From: an uncultured bacterium
GTDB taxonomy: Bacteria; Actinomycetota; Coriobacteriia; Coriobacteriales; Coriobacteriaceae
Reading direction: 5' to 3'
Length of the DNA stretch: 64,000 bases
NCBI GenBank assembly: GCA_905216175.1
Contig: CAJMSV010000002.1
Span: 7,282 to 71,281 of the forward strand
In this document: positions 34,383-43,424 of the stretch, in pieces
Numbering within the stretch: the first letter of the stretch is position 1
How the letters are laid out: each line of letters starts with the position of its first letter
Translations under genes and position numbers: made by a program
The notes under the pieces: generated by a model
Database searches by the model: none
Told to the model about the DNA's origin: nothing
Seen by the model: only the letters and a program-made list of their open reading frames with translations

Positions 34383-35468
34383 TTAGACCAGGTGCGCGAT
34401 AACGGCATCGGCAAAGGCCTGCGTGCCCACAGCGCCCTCAACGGAGCCAGTCTGGGCACGACGCACGTCACCGGTAACTTGCTCGCCCTCGTCGAGCGTG
34501 GCGGACACGGCGGCGCGGATACGATTGGCCGCATCGTTCTCACCCAGATGATCGAGCATCATAGCCGCAGACAGAATCTCGGCCGTGGGGTTGGCGATAT
34601 CCTGGCCCGCGATATCGGGCGCGGAGCCGTGCGTAGCCTCAAAGATGGCGCAATCGGCACCAATGTTGGAGCCGGGGGCCATGCCCAGACCGCCCACCAG
34701 GCCGGCGCACAGATCGCTCACGATGTCGCCGTACAGGTTGGGCAGCACCAGGACATCGAAGTCATTGGGGTTCTGGACCAGGCCCATGCAGGTGGCGTCG
34801 ACGATCTTGTCGTTGAACTCGATATCGGGATAGTCGGCGGCCACCTCGCGCGCCACGCGCAGGAACAGGCCGTCGGTCGCCTTCATGATGTTGGCCTTGT
34901 GCACGGCCGTCACCTTTTTACGGCCACAGCGGCGGGCATACTCAAAGGCATACTCCACAATGCGGCGGCTCTTGGCGATGGAGATGGGCTTGATCGAGAT
35001 GGCGGAATCGGCGGCGAAGGTCTTCTGACCCGAGCGCTCGACAAGCTGCGAGAGCTCCTCGACCTCGGCAGCGCCCTCATCGAACTCGATGCCGGCGTAG
35101 AGGTCCTCGGTGTTCTCGCGCACGATGACCAGGTCGACATCGCAGAAGCGCGAGCCGTCGCCCGGCTGCGACAGGCAGGGGCGCACACAAGCATACAGGT
35201 CGAAGTGCTTGCGAAGGGCAACGTTAACGCTGCGGAAACCCGTGCCGACCGGCGTGGTGATGGGACCCTTGATGGCAACCTTGGTCTCGGCGACCGCATC
35301 GAGCACGTGCTGGGGCAGCGGCGTGTCAAACTCGTCCATGACGCCGGCACCGGCCTCCTGGACATTCCAATTGATCTGGACACCGGTGGCCTCGACCACG
35401 CGGCGCATGGCCTGCGTAATCTCGGGACCGATACCGTCACCGGGAATCAGGACTACATCGTGCGCCAT
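34383..35468 (-). CDS. NAD-dependent isocitrate/isopropylmalate dehydrogenase family
   Basis: 361 residues. Oxidative decarboxylation of isocitrate (or a similar beta-hydroxyacid). Seen: [14 protein letters not shown] at the N-terminus, [28 protein letters not shown] with phosphoserine-loop-like context, [12 protein letters not shown] with catalytic Lys, and [14 protein letters not shown] near the cofactor site. [10 protein letters not shown] is commoner in isocitrate than in isopropylmalate enzymes, and no leu genes are near. GAGGAG precedes the start. It is followed upstream by a HEAT-repeat gene six bases away. Confidence 0.87.
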   Translation of the reverse strand: MAHDVVLIPGDGIGPEITQAMRRVVEATGVQINWNVQEAGAGVMDEFDTPLPQHVLDAVAETKVAIKGPITTPVGTGFRSVNVALRKHFDLYACVRPCLSQPGDGSRFCDVDLVIVRENTEDLYAGIEFDEGAAEVEELSQLVERSGQKTFAADSAISIKPISIAKSRRIVEYAFEYARRCGRKKVTAVHKANIMKATDGLFLRVAREVAADYPDIEFNDKIVDATCMGLVQNPNDFDVLVLPNLYGDIVSDLCAGLVGGLGMAPGSNIGADCAIFEATHGSAPDIAGQDIANPTAEILSAAMMLDHLGENDAANRIRAAVSATLDEGEQVTGDVRRAQTGSVEGAVGTQAFADAVIAHLV

Positions 35469-35474
35469 AATCTG

Positions 35475-36173
35475 TTACTCCTCGTCTTCGGCGGCGTCAG
35501 ATTTTTTAACGCTAGCACGCTTCTTCTTTTTGGAGAGATCCAGGCCAAAACGTTTAACAAGCATTTCGCAAATCTCGCTCGAACGGGCCTTGAGATAGCT
35601 GCCCTTGCCGTTCTCGGCGTCGAACTTAAGGCGCAGCGCGAGCTTCTCGGCAACCTCAGCGTCGATCTCGCCCTGGCAAAACTCGTACAGGCAACCGAGC
35701 ATGTCGCGATACTCGAGGTCGCCGTGGTAGCACTGGATGGCCTCGTCCAGGATGGGCCAAGCCTCGCGCGAACGCTCGACGCTCGTGGCACCCCACACGC
35801 ACAGCAGGCGGAAGGCGGCATAGCGCAGCGTGGAGGAGATCTCGTCGAACAGCGCAGTCTCGGCGCCCTCAAAGGCATCGCCCAGCTGCTCGGGGCAGGT
35901 GGTAGCGAGCGCCGTCAGGGCATCGAGGGCCTCCCAGCGGGTCTGAGCCTCGGGGCGGTCGAGAGCCTCGATCAGCGCGGGCACGCAGGGCACGACGCGC
36001 TGCGGATCGCGCTCGGCAAGCAGGTGCAGCACGCGGGCGGCAAACTGGCGGATGCGTCGCGTGGGGCAGCCGAGCTCCTTGACCAGGCGGTCGACGGCGT
36101 TCTCGTTCTCCTCTGCCAGCTGAAGCTGTGCCAGCTCCTCGTCGGTGAGCTGTTCGTCTTTGTTTTCTGCCAT
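35475..36173 (-). CDS. HEAT-repeat protein
   Basis: 232 residues, acidic N-terminus, then helical repeats resembling HEAT motifs (TRRIRQFAARVLHLLAERDP, CVPALIEALDRPEAQTRWEA, LRYAAFRLLCVWGATSVERS), and a basic tail (LSKKKKRASVKKSD). No enzyme motif. Such proteins are scaffolds. It ends six bases before the dehydrogenase start, so it is likely translated on the same message. Confidence 0.7.
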   Translation of the reverse strand: MAENKDEQLTDEELAQLQLAEENENAVDRLVKELGCPTRRIRQFAARVLHLLAERDPQRVVPCVPALIEALDRPEAQTRWEALDALTALATTCPEQLGDAFEGAETALFDEISSTLRYAAFRLLCVWGATSVERSREAWPILDEAIQCYHGDLEYRDMLGCLYEFCQGEIDAEVAEKLALRLKFDAENGKGSYLKARSSEICEMLVKRFGLDLSKKKKRASVKKSDAAEDEE

Positions 36174-36188
36174 AGTTACCTCTTCTTA

Positions 36189-36617
36189 CTATTTCTTAGC
36201 GTGCTTGCCAGCACCCTTGCTGTCATCGGTGACCGAGATGAGCTGTCGGTCGGCCGCGCCATTGCGACGCGCACGGCGGCGTTCCTCAGCGTCGCCCGCG
36301 TCGGCGGCGGCGCGGTGTGCCTTGTTGACGTTAAAGACCTCGTCGTGCTTGCGCCACGGACCGACGGACTCGCCAAAGCTCATCTTAAGACCGGCGATAA
36401 AGCCGCCGAGCCAGCCGATCGGCGCAAACTGCACCAGCGGGAACAACGAGAACACCCAGGTCAGCAGGACGACTGCCGCCGCTCCCGCAAAGTTGGCAAT
36501 CCAGTAGTCGCGCTTGGTGATGACACGCTTTTCGCACGCCCACTGGCCGCACAAAAAGCCAATGTAGATCGCGAAGAGAAAGAGCACCAGCGCAAGCACC
36601 ACGAACGTCCAGCTCAT
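36189..36617 (-). CDS. Small two-helix membrane protein
   Basis: 142 residues from the ATG at 36617, five bases after the stop of the dehydrogenase gene; GGGGAG overlaps that gene's end. Two hydrophobic segments (WTFVVLALVLFLFAIYIGFL; NFAGAAAVVLLTWVFSLFPLV), then a charged, Arg/Ala-rich C-terminal half, probably cytosolic. I do not recognise the family. Shared transcription with the His-tailed dehydrogenase is likely. Confidence 0.65.
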   Translation of the reverse strand: MSWTFVVLALVLFLFAIYIGFLCGQWACEKRVITKRDYWIANFAGAAAVVLLTWVFSLFPLVQFAPIGWLGGFIAGLKMSFGESVGPWRKHDEVFNVNKAHRAAADAGDAEERRRARRNGAADRQLISVTDDSKGAGKHAKK

Positions 36618-36622
36618 GGGCG

Positions 36623-37702
36623 CTACTCCCCGTGATGGTGGCCGCAGCAGCACTCGTGGCCGTCGTCATGGCCGTGGCCGCCGCAGCACTCGTGGTCCTC
36701 GCCATGGTGGTGGCCGCAACCGCACTCATGGTCGTCGCCGTGCTCGCCGCAACCGCAGCCTTCCTCGTGAGCGCCATGCTCCTCGGGACGATACTGCGAC
36801 CAGTCCAGACCGGCGGCGATGGCGTCGGCCTCCTCCTTGTAGAGTACCGTGATGGCCTGGGTGCCCAGCTTGGCACCACCGATGGCGTCGAGCATGTCGT
36901 AGAGCGTAAAGGCCACGTCGGCGCCGGGCAGCGCAAGCTCGCGGTCGTCGGCATAGGCGAGCGCCAAGCGCAGGTCCTTGATGAAGTGCTCGACCATAAA
37001 GCCGGGCTTGTAGTCGCCGTCGAGCGCCTTGGGCGCCAGGCTCTCCATAGCGCCGGACTTGCCGGTGCCGCCCAGGATCATCTGACGGGTCTTCTCCAGG
37101 TCAAGGCCGCTCAGCTCGGCAAATGCCATGGCGTCTGCCATGCCGACCATGCAGGCGCCCAGCGACACCTGGTTGGCGAGCTTAGCAGCCTGGCCCTTGC
37201 CGGCGCCGTCGAAGCAGCAGATGGTTGCCGCGAAGGTGGCAAGGATGTCGCGGACCGGCGCGATGTCGTTCTCGGTGGCGCCCACGATAGCCGTAAGCGT
37301 GCCGGCGATAGCACCCGACTCGCCGCCGGTGACGGGGCAGTCAAACGCCATGCGACCAGAAACCTGGGCGGCCTCGGCAATGTCACGGGCGAGCTCGGGC
37401 GAGCTCGTGGTGAGGTCGATCAGGACCGCGCCGGGCTTAGTGCACGCGAGCAGGCCGTCGCCCGCCAGGTAGAGCTCCTCGACCTCGGAGGGATAGCCCA
37501 CCATGGTAAAAACGACATCGGCGTTAGCCACGGCATCGGCCGGCGTATCGGCCCAAGCGGCACCGCGCTCGATAAGCGCGGCAGCCTTGGACTTGGTGCG
37601 GTTGTTGACCGTGACGGGATAGCCGGCATCCAGGATGTGACCGGCGATGGGGGCACCCATGATTCCGGTGCCGATAAATGCGACGGAGAGCTTGTTTGCC
37701 AT
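36623..37702 (-). CDS. 3-hydroxyisobutyrate dehydrogenase-family reductase with His/Cys-rich tail
   Basis: 359 residues; the family usually ends near 300. Seen: Rossmann motif AFIGTGIMGAPIAGHILDAG, substrate motif CPVTGGESGAIAGTL, and catalytic Lys region AAKLANQVSLGACMVGMADA. The last about 55 residues are almost only His, Cys, Gly, Glu and Asp (CGCGEHGDDHECGCGHHHGE repeated in style), a probable metal-binding tail. Substrate may be tartronate semialdehyde or another beta-hydroxyacid. AAAGGAAAGG upstream of the ATG. Confidence 0.87.
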   Translation of the reverse strand: MANKLSVAFIGTGIMGAPIAGHILDAGYPVTVNNRTKSKAAALIERGAAWADTPADAVANADVVFTMVGYPSEVEELYLAGDGLLACTKPGAVLIDLTTSSPELARDIAEAAQVSGRMAFDCPVTGGESGAIAGTLTAIVGATENDIAPVRDILATFAATICCFDGAGKGQAAKLANQVSLGACMVGMADAMAFAELSGLDLEKTRQMILGGTGKSGAMESLAPKALDGDYKPGFMVEHFIKDLRLALAYADDRELALPGADVAFTLYDMLDAIGGAKLGTQAITVLYKEEADAIAAGLDWSQYRPEEHGAHEEGCGCGEHGDDHECGCGHHHGEDHECCGGHGHDDGHECCCGHHHGE

Positions 37703-37800
37703 GAAACCTTTCCTTTTGGGTTGGGTGTTATTACCAGGTTGAATACTCGGTGCCAGCGTTTGGGCTGTGAGTCGAGGGCGATTACGGACGCAGCGCTTGC

Positions 37801-38754
37801 CTACTGGCCGCGCACGCGGCGGGCGATGCGGTCGGAAAGCGACGCCTTGTCGGCGCGGTTCTTACCCCAAAACGCGCAGGCCACCATGCCGGGGCCCACG
37901 TGCGAGCCGATGGTGGGGCCCACGGAGCTGCGAATGATCGTGACGTCGGCGCAGCCCTCCTCCTTGCGGATGGCGGCTTCGAGCCAGTCACCGTCCTTTT
38001 CGGCATCGGCCGTCATGATGGCGATGGGCATGGTGCGGTCGGGCACGTAGTTCTCGCGGAACGACTTGAGGATGGACTTGAGCGCCTTCTTGCGGCCGCG
38101 GTTGACACCGATCAGCGACAGCGAGCCGGCAAGGTCGTAGGAGAGTTCGGGCTTGACATCGAGCTTTGCCGTGAGCTGAGCCGCCGCGGGCGGAATGCGG
38201 CCGCCGGCAGCCAGTGCGTCGAAGCTCTCGAGCGTAAAGTAGCCGTGGACGTAGGTCTTTGCCTCGTTTGCCCAATCGACCAGCTGCTTGGCGGTCAGTC
38301 CCGCCGAACGCTGACGCACGGCCTCGAGCGCCAAGAGCGCGCCGGTCGCGCAGGGCAACGCGTTGTCGACCACGTACAGCTCAAAGTTGGGATACTCGGC
38401 ACGCACGGCGTCCGCCGCCTGACACGCGGAGTTGTAGCTCGACGACAACGCCGAGGTAAAGCACAGGTAGACCGTGGGCGTGCCCTCTTTGGCGCACTCG
38501 GTAAAGAACTCGATATAGCGACCGAGCGACACAGCCGAGGTGGACACGCGGGCACCGGCGCGCATGCGGTCGTAAAACTCCTTGGGTGTGATGCTCGACC
38601 AGATGTCATCCGTGCGTTCCTCGCCATCGATAATGAAGGGGAAACCCAGGATATCGACATCGAGGTTCGCGGCGACCTCGGGGCTAAAGTCGCAGCAGGT
38701 ATCGACGACGATGCGGCAACGGTCCGAATGACCGGCGGATGCGGCCTTGTCCAT
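37801..38754 (-). CDS. DegV-family fatty-acid-binding protein
   Basis: 317 residues. DegV proteins bind a fatty acid and, with FakA, feed it to phospholipid synthesis. Landmarks: VVDTCCDFSPEVAANLDVDI, FPFIIDGEE, RVSTSAVSLGRYIEFF, LCFTSALSSSYNSA, and GPTIGSHVGPGMVACAFWG at the end. ATG at 38754 has AGGAG eight bases upstream. No fakA is beside it. Confidence 0.9.
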   Translation of the reverse strand: MDKAASAGHSDRCRIVVDTCCDFSPEVAANLDVDILGFPFIIDGEERTDDIWSSITPKEFYDRMRAGARVSTSAVSLGRYIEFFTECAKEGTPTVYLCFTSALSSSYNSACQAADAVRAEYPNFELYVVDNALPCATGALLALEAVRQRSAGLTAKQLVDWANEAKTYVHGYFTLESFDALAAGGRIPPAAAQLTAKLDVKPELSYDLAGSLSLIGVNRGRKKALKSILKSFRENYVPDRTMPIAIMTADAEKDGDWLEAAIRKEEGCADVTIIRSSVGPTIGSHVGPGMVACAFWGKNRADKASLSDRIARRVRGQ

Positions 38755-38772
38755 CAAAGCGACTCCTTACGT

Positions 38773-38806
38773 AAAAAGGCGGCCACCCGCATGGGATGGC
38801 CGCCAA
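38773..38806 (-). terminator. Terminator after the hibernation factor gene
   Basis: Minus-strand GGCGGCCATCCC...GGGTGGCCGCC stem followed by TTTTTAC. Confidence 0.82.
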
Positions 38807-38833
38807 CCGTTAACTCATGCAAGTTAACGTATT

Positions 38834-39418
38834 TTACTCGTCAAGTGTTTCGATGCGGGGCTTGATGATGCCATATCCACCATTCTTACGGTGATACACC
38901 ACATTGATAAGGCCGGTCGTCGCGTTCTCGAACACGTAGAAGTCGTGACCGAGCAGATCGGTCTGCACCAGCGCCTGCTCCTCAGTCATCGGGGTGACGT
39001 CGATAACCTTCTCGCGGACGAGCAGGTCGTCCTCTTCCTCGGGCAGCAGCAGGTCGGCCAGATCCTCGACGCGCTCGACCGGCGCAACATCCGCGGCGCT
39101 GGCACCGCCCTGGCGGTTGTCCACGACCTTGGTCTTGAACTTGCGCAGCTGGCGGGTGACCTTATCGGCGGAGAGGTCGATGGCGGCGTACATATCTGCA
39201 CCGTGCTCGGCAACGCGAATCACCGAACCGCGGGCACGAACCGTGACCTCGACGATTGCCGGGTTGGGATTCGAGGGGTTCTTCTCATAGCGAAGTACAA
39301 CGTCGACCGTCATGGGCTCGATATCGAAAACCTTGAGCGCCTCGCCGATCTTCTCATCCACATGCGCACGCAGAGCATCGGTTACCGTCGTCTTGCGTCC
39401 AGAAACCTTGATATCCAT
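38834..39418 (-). CDS. hpf: Ribosome hibernation-promoting factor, long form
   Basis: 194 residues. N-terminal RaiA/YfiA domain (DIKVSGRKTTVTDALRAHVD, MYAAIDLSADKVTRQLRK) that sits in the 30S decoding site; C-terminal dimerisation domain (KVIDVTPMTEEQALVQTDLL, GHDFYVFENATTGLINVVYH) that makes 100S ribosome dimers. ATG at 39418 has GGAG six bases upstream. Expressed mainly in stationary phase in relatives. Confidence 0.93.
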   Translation of the reverse strand: MDIKVSGRKTTVTDALRAHVDEKIGEALKVFDIEPMTVDVVLRYEKNPSNPNPAIVEVTVRARGSVIRVAEHGADMYAAIDLSADKVTRQLRKFKTKVVDNRQGGASAADVAPVERVEDLADLLLPEEEDDLLVREKVIDVTPMTEEQALVQTDLLGHDFYVFENATTGLINVVYHRKNGGYGIIKPRIETLDE

Positions 39419-39635
39419 ACGTGGCTCCAATCTGCCTCGGGGACTTACTGTACTGGCTATGTACCCATTGCCGTGCATTTAATCACGCGGATTCCTAAAG
39501 ACCCGAATAACGATTGCTTGATACCGCATACCGAAGTCTCGTACTTTTCCATGGCAAAGTGCGCTATAGGAGGGAGCCGACAGATTTGTATTTGGTCCCG
39601 AAAATTGCCTTTGACCTGCTGGTTTTATAGGGATG

Positions 39636-39669
39636 AAAAAGCCGGGCTCCCCTATTGGGGAAGCCCGGC
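39636..39669 (-). terminator. Terminator after the binding lipoprotein
   Basis: Minus-strand GCCGGGCTTCCCC / GGGGAGCCCGGC stem followed by TTTTTC. Confidence 0.8.
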
Positions 39670-39735
39670 AGTGCGTGTTGAAACCGTGAAGAAGTATCCT
39701 TTCCAACGTACAGGAGACACCACCCCTAGCAATAA

Positions 39736-40743
39736 CTAGCTATTGAGTTTGTTAATGTCGTCGTCGGTGATGGTGCCTTCCTGGCTGGACGATTTGTCCT
39801 CGGAGGATGCGGTCTCATTGTTGGAATCGGAAGACTCGCTGCCGGAGGACGTGGTCTCACTGGACTCAGAGTCGCCCGGTTGCACGTTAGCGCCCGAAAC
39901 CGTCTTAGTGGTGAGGTCGTAGGGCATCCTGCCATACCAGACGCAGTGAACTGCCTCGAGCGTACCGTCGACCGTGATGTCGTCGAGGGCATCGCTCACG
40001 GCACGGCACAGTTCGTCATTGGACGAGAGGCCCGCAACACCAAGCGTCGAGGGCGCCTCGAGCGCGCCGACATAGGAGACCTCGCTCATCAGGCGTGCAA
40101 GGTAGCCGCCGGCCGTGGAGTCGCAGATCACATAGTCGACCTCTCCGGACTCGAGCGCCTCAAAGCACTCGTTGATGTTGGAGTAGGTCTTTTGGTTGGC
40201 GGTAATGCTCTGCTTGGCAAGCGCCTCCTGCGAGGCCGAGGACATCTGGACACCCAGGGTAGACGTGTTAAGGGTATCGGTGGAAACGCTTAGCGACCCA
40301 CCATCGCTGGTTTTACCGAACACAGAAGCGGCATCGTACAGGCAGGTGCCGAGCGAGCTAACGTCCCCGTCTGTGGAGTTGATCTCGCCGATAAAGACAT
40401 CAGCCTTTTTGTCGCCGAGCGCGGAACCTGCCGAGGACGCATCGACAAAGGCGACCTTAAGGCCCATGCGGCTTGCGAGGGCGCGGGCGACGTCAACCGC
40501 ATACCCCGTGAGCTCGCCGTCGGCGCCCTGCATGGCCTGCGGAGCATCGGAAGTATCGAGGGCGACCGTCAGGGTTCCGGGAGTGACCAGGGCATCGTCC
40601 GACACCGCCGGCGTGACGGTCTCGTACTCGATCTGGTCGATCGTGGGAGTCGTGAACGTAGACAGCGGGTTGAACGCGCATCCGCTCAGGCCCAAAACGG
40701 CGATGACCGCTGCGGTCCCAGCACCTAACCGAGCCGCGTGCAT
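39736..40743 (-). CDS. Extracellular solute-binding lipoprotein (family 3)
   Basis: 335 residues. Lipoprotein signal MHAARLGAGTAAVIAVLGLSGC with lipobox LSGC. Then a family-3 (amino-acid type) binding domain: GTLTVALDTSDAPQAM, GYAVDVARALASRMGLKVAF, DKKADVFIGEI, ESGEVDYVICDSTAGGYLA. A Ser/Glu/Thr-rich disordered tail ends the protein. Start at 40743 has GAGGGG seven bases upstream; ATG at 40761 is also possible. No permease or ATPase genes are adjacent, so its transporter must be elsewhere. Confidence 0.83.
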   Translation of the reverse strand: MHAARLGAGTAAVIAVLGLSGCAFNPLSTFTTPTIDQIEYETVTPAVSDDALVTPGTLTVALDTSDAPQAMQGADGELTGYAVDVARALASRMGLKVAFVDASSAGSALGDKKADVFIGEINSTDGDVSSLGTCLYDAASVFGKTSDGGSLSVSTDTLNTSTLGVQMSSASQEALAKQSITANQKTYSNINECFEALESGEVDYVICDSTAGGYLARLMSEVSYVGALEAPSTLGVAGLSSNDELCRAVSDALDDITVDGTLEAVHCVWYGRMPYDLTTKTVSGANVQPGDSESSETTSSGSESSDSNNETASSEDKSSSQEGTITDDDINKLNS

Positions 40744-41092
40744 CAAGCTGCCCCTCACCATGTCCGCTACCCTGCCTTCTGTGTCGTATACGATCCGTGC
40801 CCTGCACGGGATATCGGGTTGTTCCCACCAGCTGACCTGGTATTTGACCCCACACTTGCGCACCGGGGTGTTTGCTCGGGAGGCCGCAGCCACCTTCACG
40901 ACTGGCCCGCTCGCCCGCGAGGCGGTATTGCCCCAAAGAAAGTAGAACGGACGGTGCGGCTTACATCTAGGACGCGCCATGATCGCGCCGCGCGCACGCG
41001 GTCGCTTACGTGGATCCCTTTGACCGCGTCTGTCTTGGACTAGGACGGGCATTTCGTCCGTCCGCAACCACAGCCTGGTAGGAACGAAGCGC

Positions 41093-41121
41093 ATTATAGC
41101 TAAGTTCAAGCTAAAGTTTAA
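41093..41121 (-). promoter_or_regulatory. Probable promoter with a long leader before the lipoprotein gene
   Basis: Minus-strand TTAAAC, 17 bases, TATAAT. Transcription would start near 41085, leaving a leader of about 320-340 nt before the lipoprotein start. Confidence 0.5.
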
Positions 41122-41197
41122 GGTTAGGGGCGTCATTCGCATCGCGAGTACAGATTTCGCAGGTCGAAGCGGGCCGTTCGTGGCCCCGTGAAGCCCA

Positions 41198-41218
41198 GAG
41201 CTCCCCTGCGGGGAGCTC
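41198..41218. other. Perfect 9-bp hairpin in the non-coding gap
   Basis: GAGCTCCCC-TGC-GGGGAGCTC, followed by a second short hairpin GGCACCC / GGGTGCC. It lies between the lipoprotein promoter and the inverted repeat pair; function unknown. Confidence 0.45.
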
Positions 41219-41242
41219 CGGGGCACCCGTCTCAGGGTGCCG

Positions 41243-41459
41243 TGTGCAAAAAACGGCAAATATGAGTACTGTTACCAATTTAGTAGCAGCGTATTACCGC
41301 CTCACAAGCCCTTTTTGAGTTCCGCACAGCCTGCTTGGCGCCAAGATATTCCACATTCGTTTATTATCTCTTCGCTGAATCCAGATTATCGGCCCAAGTT
41401 TCTTTGTTTTTGCTGTCACTAATCTAGTAACAGTACTCATATTTGCCGTTTTTTGCACA
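41243..41459. repeat. Pair of 33-bp perfect inverted repeats
   Basis: TGTGCAAAAAACGGCAAATA... at 41243-41275 is repeated exactly in reverse at 41427-41459. Each copy runs into its own CTGTTAC / GTAGCAG or GTGACAG mini-hairpin. The 151 bases between hold no gene. A third, single copy of the same sequence lies at 55781. Confidence 0.75.
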
Positions 41460-41494
41460 GAGCATATAAACAGACCCCCTATAAAGCCATAGTT

Positions 41495-42604
41495 TTACGC
41501 TGGTTTGAGCCCAAAGCACGCTCGGAGCGTATTCAGCAGAGCATCTTGCCTCTTTCGACGAGCCTCTACGCGATTCTGATATCGCTTACCCATACGCTGG
41601 TGGATGCGCCATGCGAGTGCTTCCATCGCTTCCATGTCACAGAGCATTTCGTTGTTGACCGTCGCGACCTCGATTCCCATAGTAATCAAGCCCGTGTTGC
41701 GCTTTTCATCATGGATACGTCCCCTCCGGGAGGAATGACCCAGCTCACCGTTGTATTCCAGGTCAAACCGGGCTGCTTCCTGATACGCATCGCAAACTGC
41801 ATGCGGCATCCCCGAGATTGCCTGCGCGCGGTCATCGAACTCAATCTTGTAGTCGGTCTTAAAGGGACCGCAGGCAAATCCGCCATAGGAAAACGGAAGC
41901 GAAAACAGAGCGAGCATGATGCACTCCATGGGCGAGCGCAAGTTTTCTGACAAGTAGGGACACAGACGCTGCAGTTTTTTGGCCGCATTCCCCTTGCATA
42001 CCGCGAGGTAATCTGCCAGACGATCGGGCATCAGCACCGGCTCAACCTCAAAGTAGCCCACATCTGCTGGCTGGTCCTTGTCCTTTGCAAGTTTATTCGT
42101 AACAGGCGAGGTGTAGGGAGGCAGATACTTCCCGCGGTCACTCAGCGAAATCTTAGAGCACAGCTCCTGAGCCAGGGCAAATGCCTGGATGCAGCCGACC
42201 TCGCGCGCAACGGCAACACAAAGGGCCTCGGGAGATAGACTGTACACCCCCGGTTCCACCTCTAGAATCGAGCCGGCGGGCAACCCGGAGCATACGGACC
42301 AGCTCACGCCAAGAATGCGGCGGCGCTGCGCTGCAGACCCTACCAGCAAGCACAGATCCTCTTGCACCTCGCTGCTTGCGGCCCCAATCCGCACCAAGTC
42401 GGGAAGATAGATGTCCTCGGTCGAGGGCGACGACGTGCGCAGCACACGGCGCTCTTCATCGGGATTAAGGTCCTTCCAGCTTATGTAGCCCATCTGCCGG
42501 CGCTCGGCGCGCATCATGCGTAGCGCCGAGGCGCCTGTTAGGATTTCGGAAGCCGCTAGCTGTTCGTCTGTCGGCTCGTTGCGCCGCTCAATCTTCACTG
42601 CCAC
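41495..42604 (-). CDS. Uncharacterised protein with a nuclease-like C-terminal domain
   Basis: 369 residues, GTG start at 42604, where AGGGG just after the comF stop serves as ribosome-binding site; the longer in-frame reading overlaps comF and is rejected. I do not recognise a named family. The C-terminal 100 residues (AARFDLEYNGELGHSS, RIHDEKRNTGLITMGIEVATV, and a helix with WRIHQRM) follow the spacing of DUF559/restriction-like nucleases: Asp-x-Glu, then a Lys/Arg helix. The N-terminal part has an LPDLVRIGAASSEVQEDL segment. It may be a co-transcribed partner of comF. Confidence 0.6.
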   Translation of the reverse strand: MAVKIERRNEPTDEQLAASEILTGASALRMMRAERRQMGYISWKDLNPDEERRVLRTSSPSTEDIYLPDLVRIGAASSEVQEDLCLLVGSAAQRRRILGVSWSVCSGLPAGSILEVEPGVYSLSPEALCVAVAREVGCIQAFALAQELCSKISLSDRGKYLPPYTSPVTNKLAKDKDQPADVGYFEVEPVLMPDRLADYLAVCKGNAAKKLQRLCPYLSENLRSPMECIMLALFSLPFSYGGFACGPFKTDYKIEFDDRAQAISGMPHAVCDAYQEAARFDLEYNGELGHSSRRGRIHDEKRNTGLITMGIEVATVNNEMLCDMEAMEALAWRIHQRMGKRYQNRVEARRKRQDALLNTLRACFGLKPA

Positions 42605-42614
42605 AAAACCACCC

Positions 42615-43421
42615 CTACCAAACACGTGCGATAGCAAGGCCATCGACTGCTGCGGCGCCGGCGCGCTTGAGTTCCGTCGAAGCCGCGGCCATCGTCGCGC
42701 CCGTGGTGATAACGTCATCGATAAGCAGCAAGCGGCGGCCGTGCACGTCCTCAACGGTCTCATACATGCCTCGGGCGCGTTCACGGCGCTCCTCACGACC
42801 GAGTTCGCGCTGGTCGCCATGCCCGTACTTGACGAGAGCATCGAGCAGAGGAACACCCGACAGCTCGCAAAATGGACGCGCAATAGCCTCCATATGATCA
42901 AAACCACGCCGCCGAAACGCTGCCGCCGTCGCAGGCACAAACACCACCGCATCCGCACCGGACAGCACACCTCCGTAGCGATCGGGCGCTACGACCTGGG
43001 CATGCAGGGCGGTATCGTAGAGCAGCTCCGCCAGATACGGAGCCAGACGTCGCTCGCCCGCATCCTTGTACGCTTTAATGATCCGCGGCAGCGGATGCGT
43101 GTAAACGGCGCACGCCAGGCAGCGGTCGAGCGCCTCCGCCATTGCCGAGGACGTGCCCTCGACCGAACACTCAGTGCACAGCAAATCCCCAAACGGGGCG
43201 CCGCATCGGGTACAGCTATGACGTGGGTCGATGAGCGTGAGCGCGGCCAGGCAGTCTTGGCAAATAGGCGCACCGGCGCGCTCGCAGCCGGCACATCGTG
43301 TTGGCGACAATGCCTCAAGCGCCTCGTACGTCGCGTGCTCGGCAAACGGTAGCAATTCGTCCGCAAACGGTAGGGCACCGGCTCCCTGCAGACGGCTCAA
43401 TATGTTCAGATAGCTCTTCAA
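42615..43421 (-). CDS. comF: ComF-family phosphoribosyltransferase-like protein
   Basis: 268 residues. N-terminal Cys-x2-Cys zinc fingers (CAGCERAGAPICQDC, CTRCGAPFGDLLCTEC) and a C-terminal PRTase domain with LLLIDDVITTGATMAAA. ComF takes part in DNA uptake during competence. TTG start with GGGAGGG seven bases upstream; that site lies inside a perfect hairpin. No other com gene is near. Confidence 0.9.
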   Translation of the reverse strand: MKSYLNILSRLQGAGALPFADELLPFAEHATYEALEALSPTRCAGCERAGAPICQDCLAALTLIDPRHSCTRCGAPFGDLLCTECSVEGTSSAMAEALDRCLACAVYTHPLPRIIKAYKDAGERRLAPYLAELLYDTALHAQVVAPDRYGGVLSGADAVVFVPATAAAFRRRGFDHMEAIARPFCELSGVPLLDALVKYGHGDQRELGREERRERARGMYETVEDVHGRRLLLIDDVITTGATMAAASTELKRAGAAAVDGLAIARVW

Positions 43422-43424
43422 GAC

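Noticed and set aside
40801..40860. SRP RNA-like CCAGGTCAG sequence
   Set aside because: Only a short match; the GGAAG tetraloop context and flanking helix of SRP RNA are missing.
40762..41259. N-terminal extension of the solute-binding protein by about 170 codons
   Set aside because: The extension lies before a proper lipoprotein signal peptide, is rich in Arg, Trp and rare codons, and covers a promoter; it is better read as leader RNA.
42605..42970. Extension of the nuclease-like gene into comF
   Set aside because: It overlaps comF in another frame, while a GTG start with AGGGG upstream exists just after comF.
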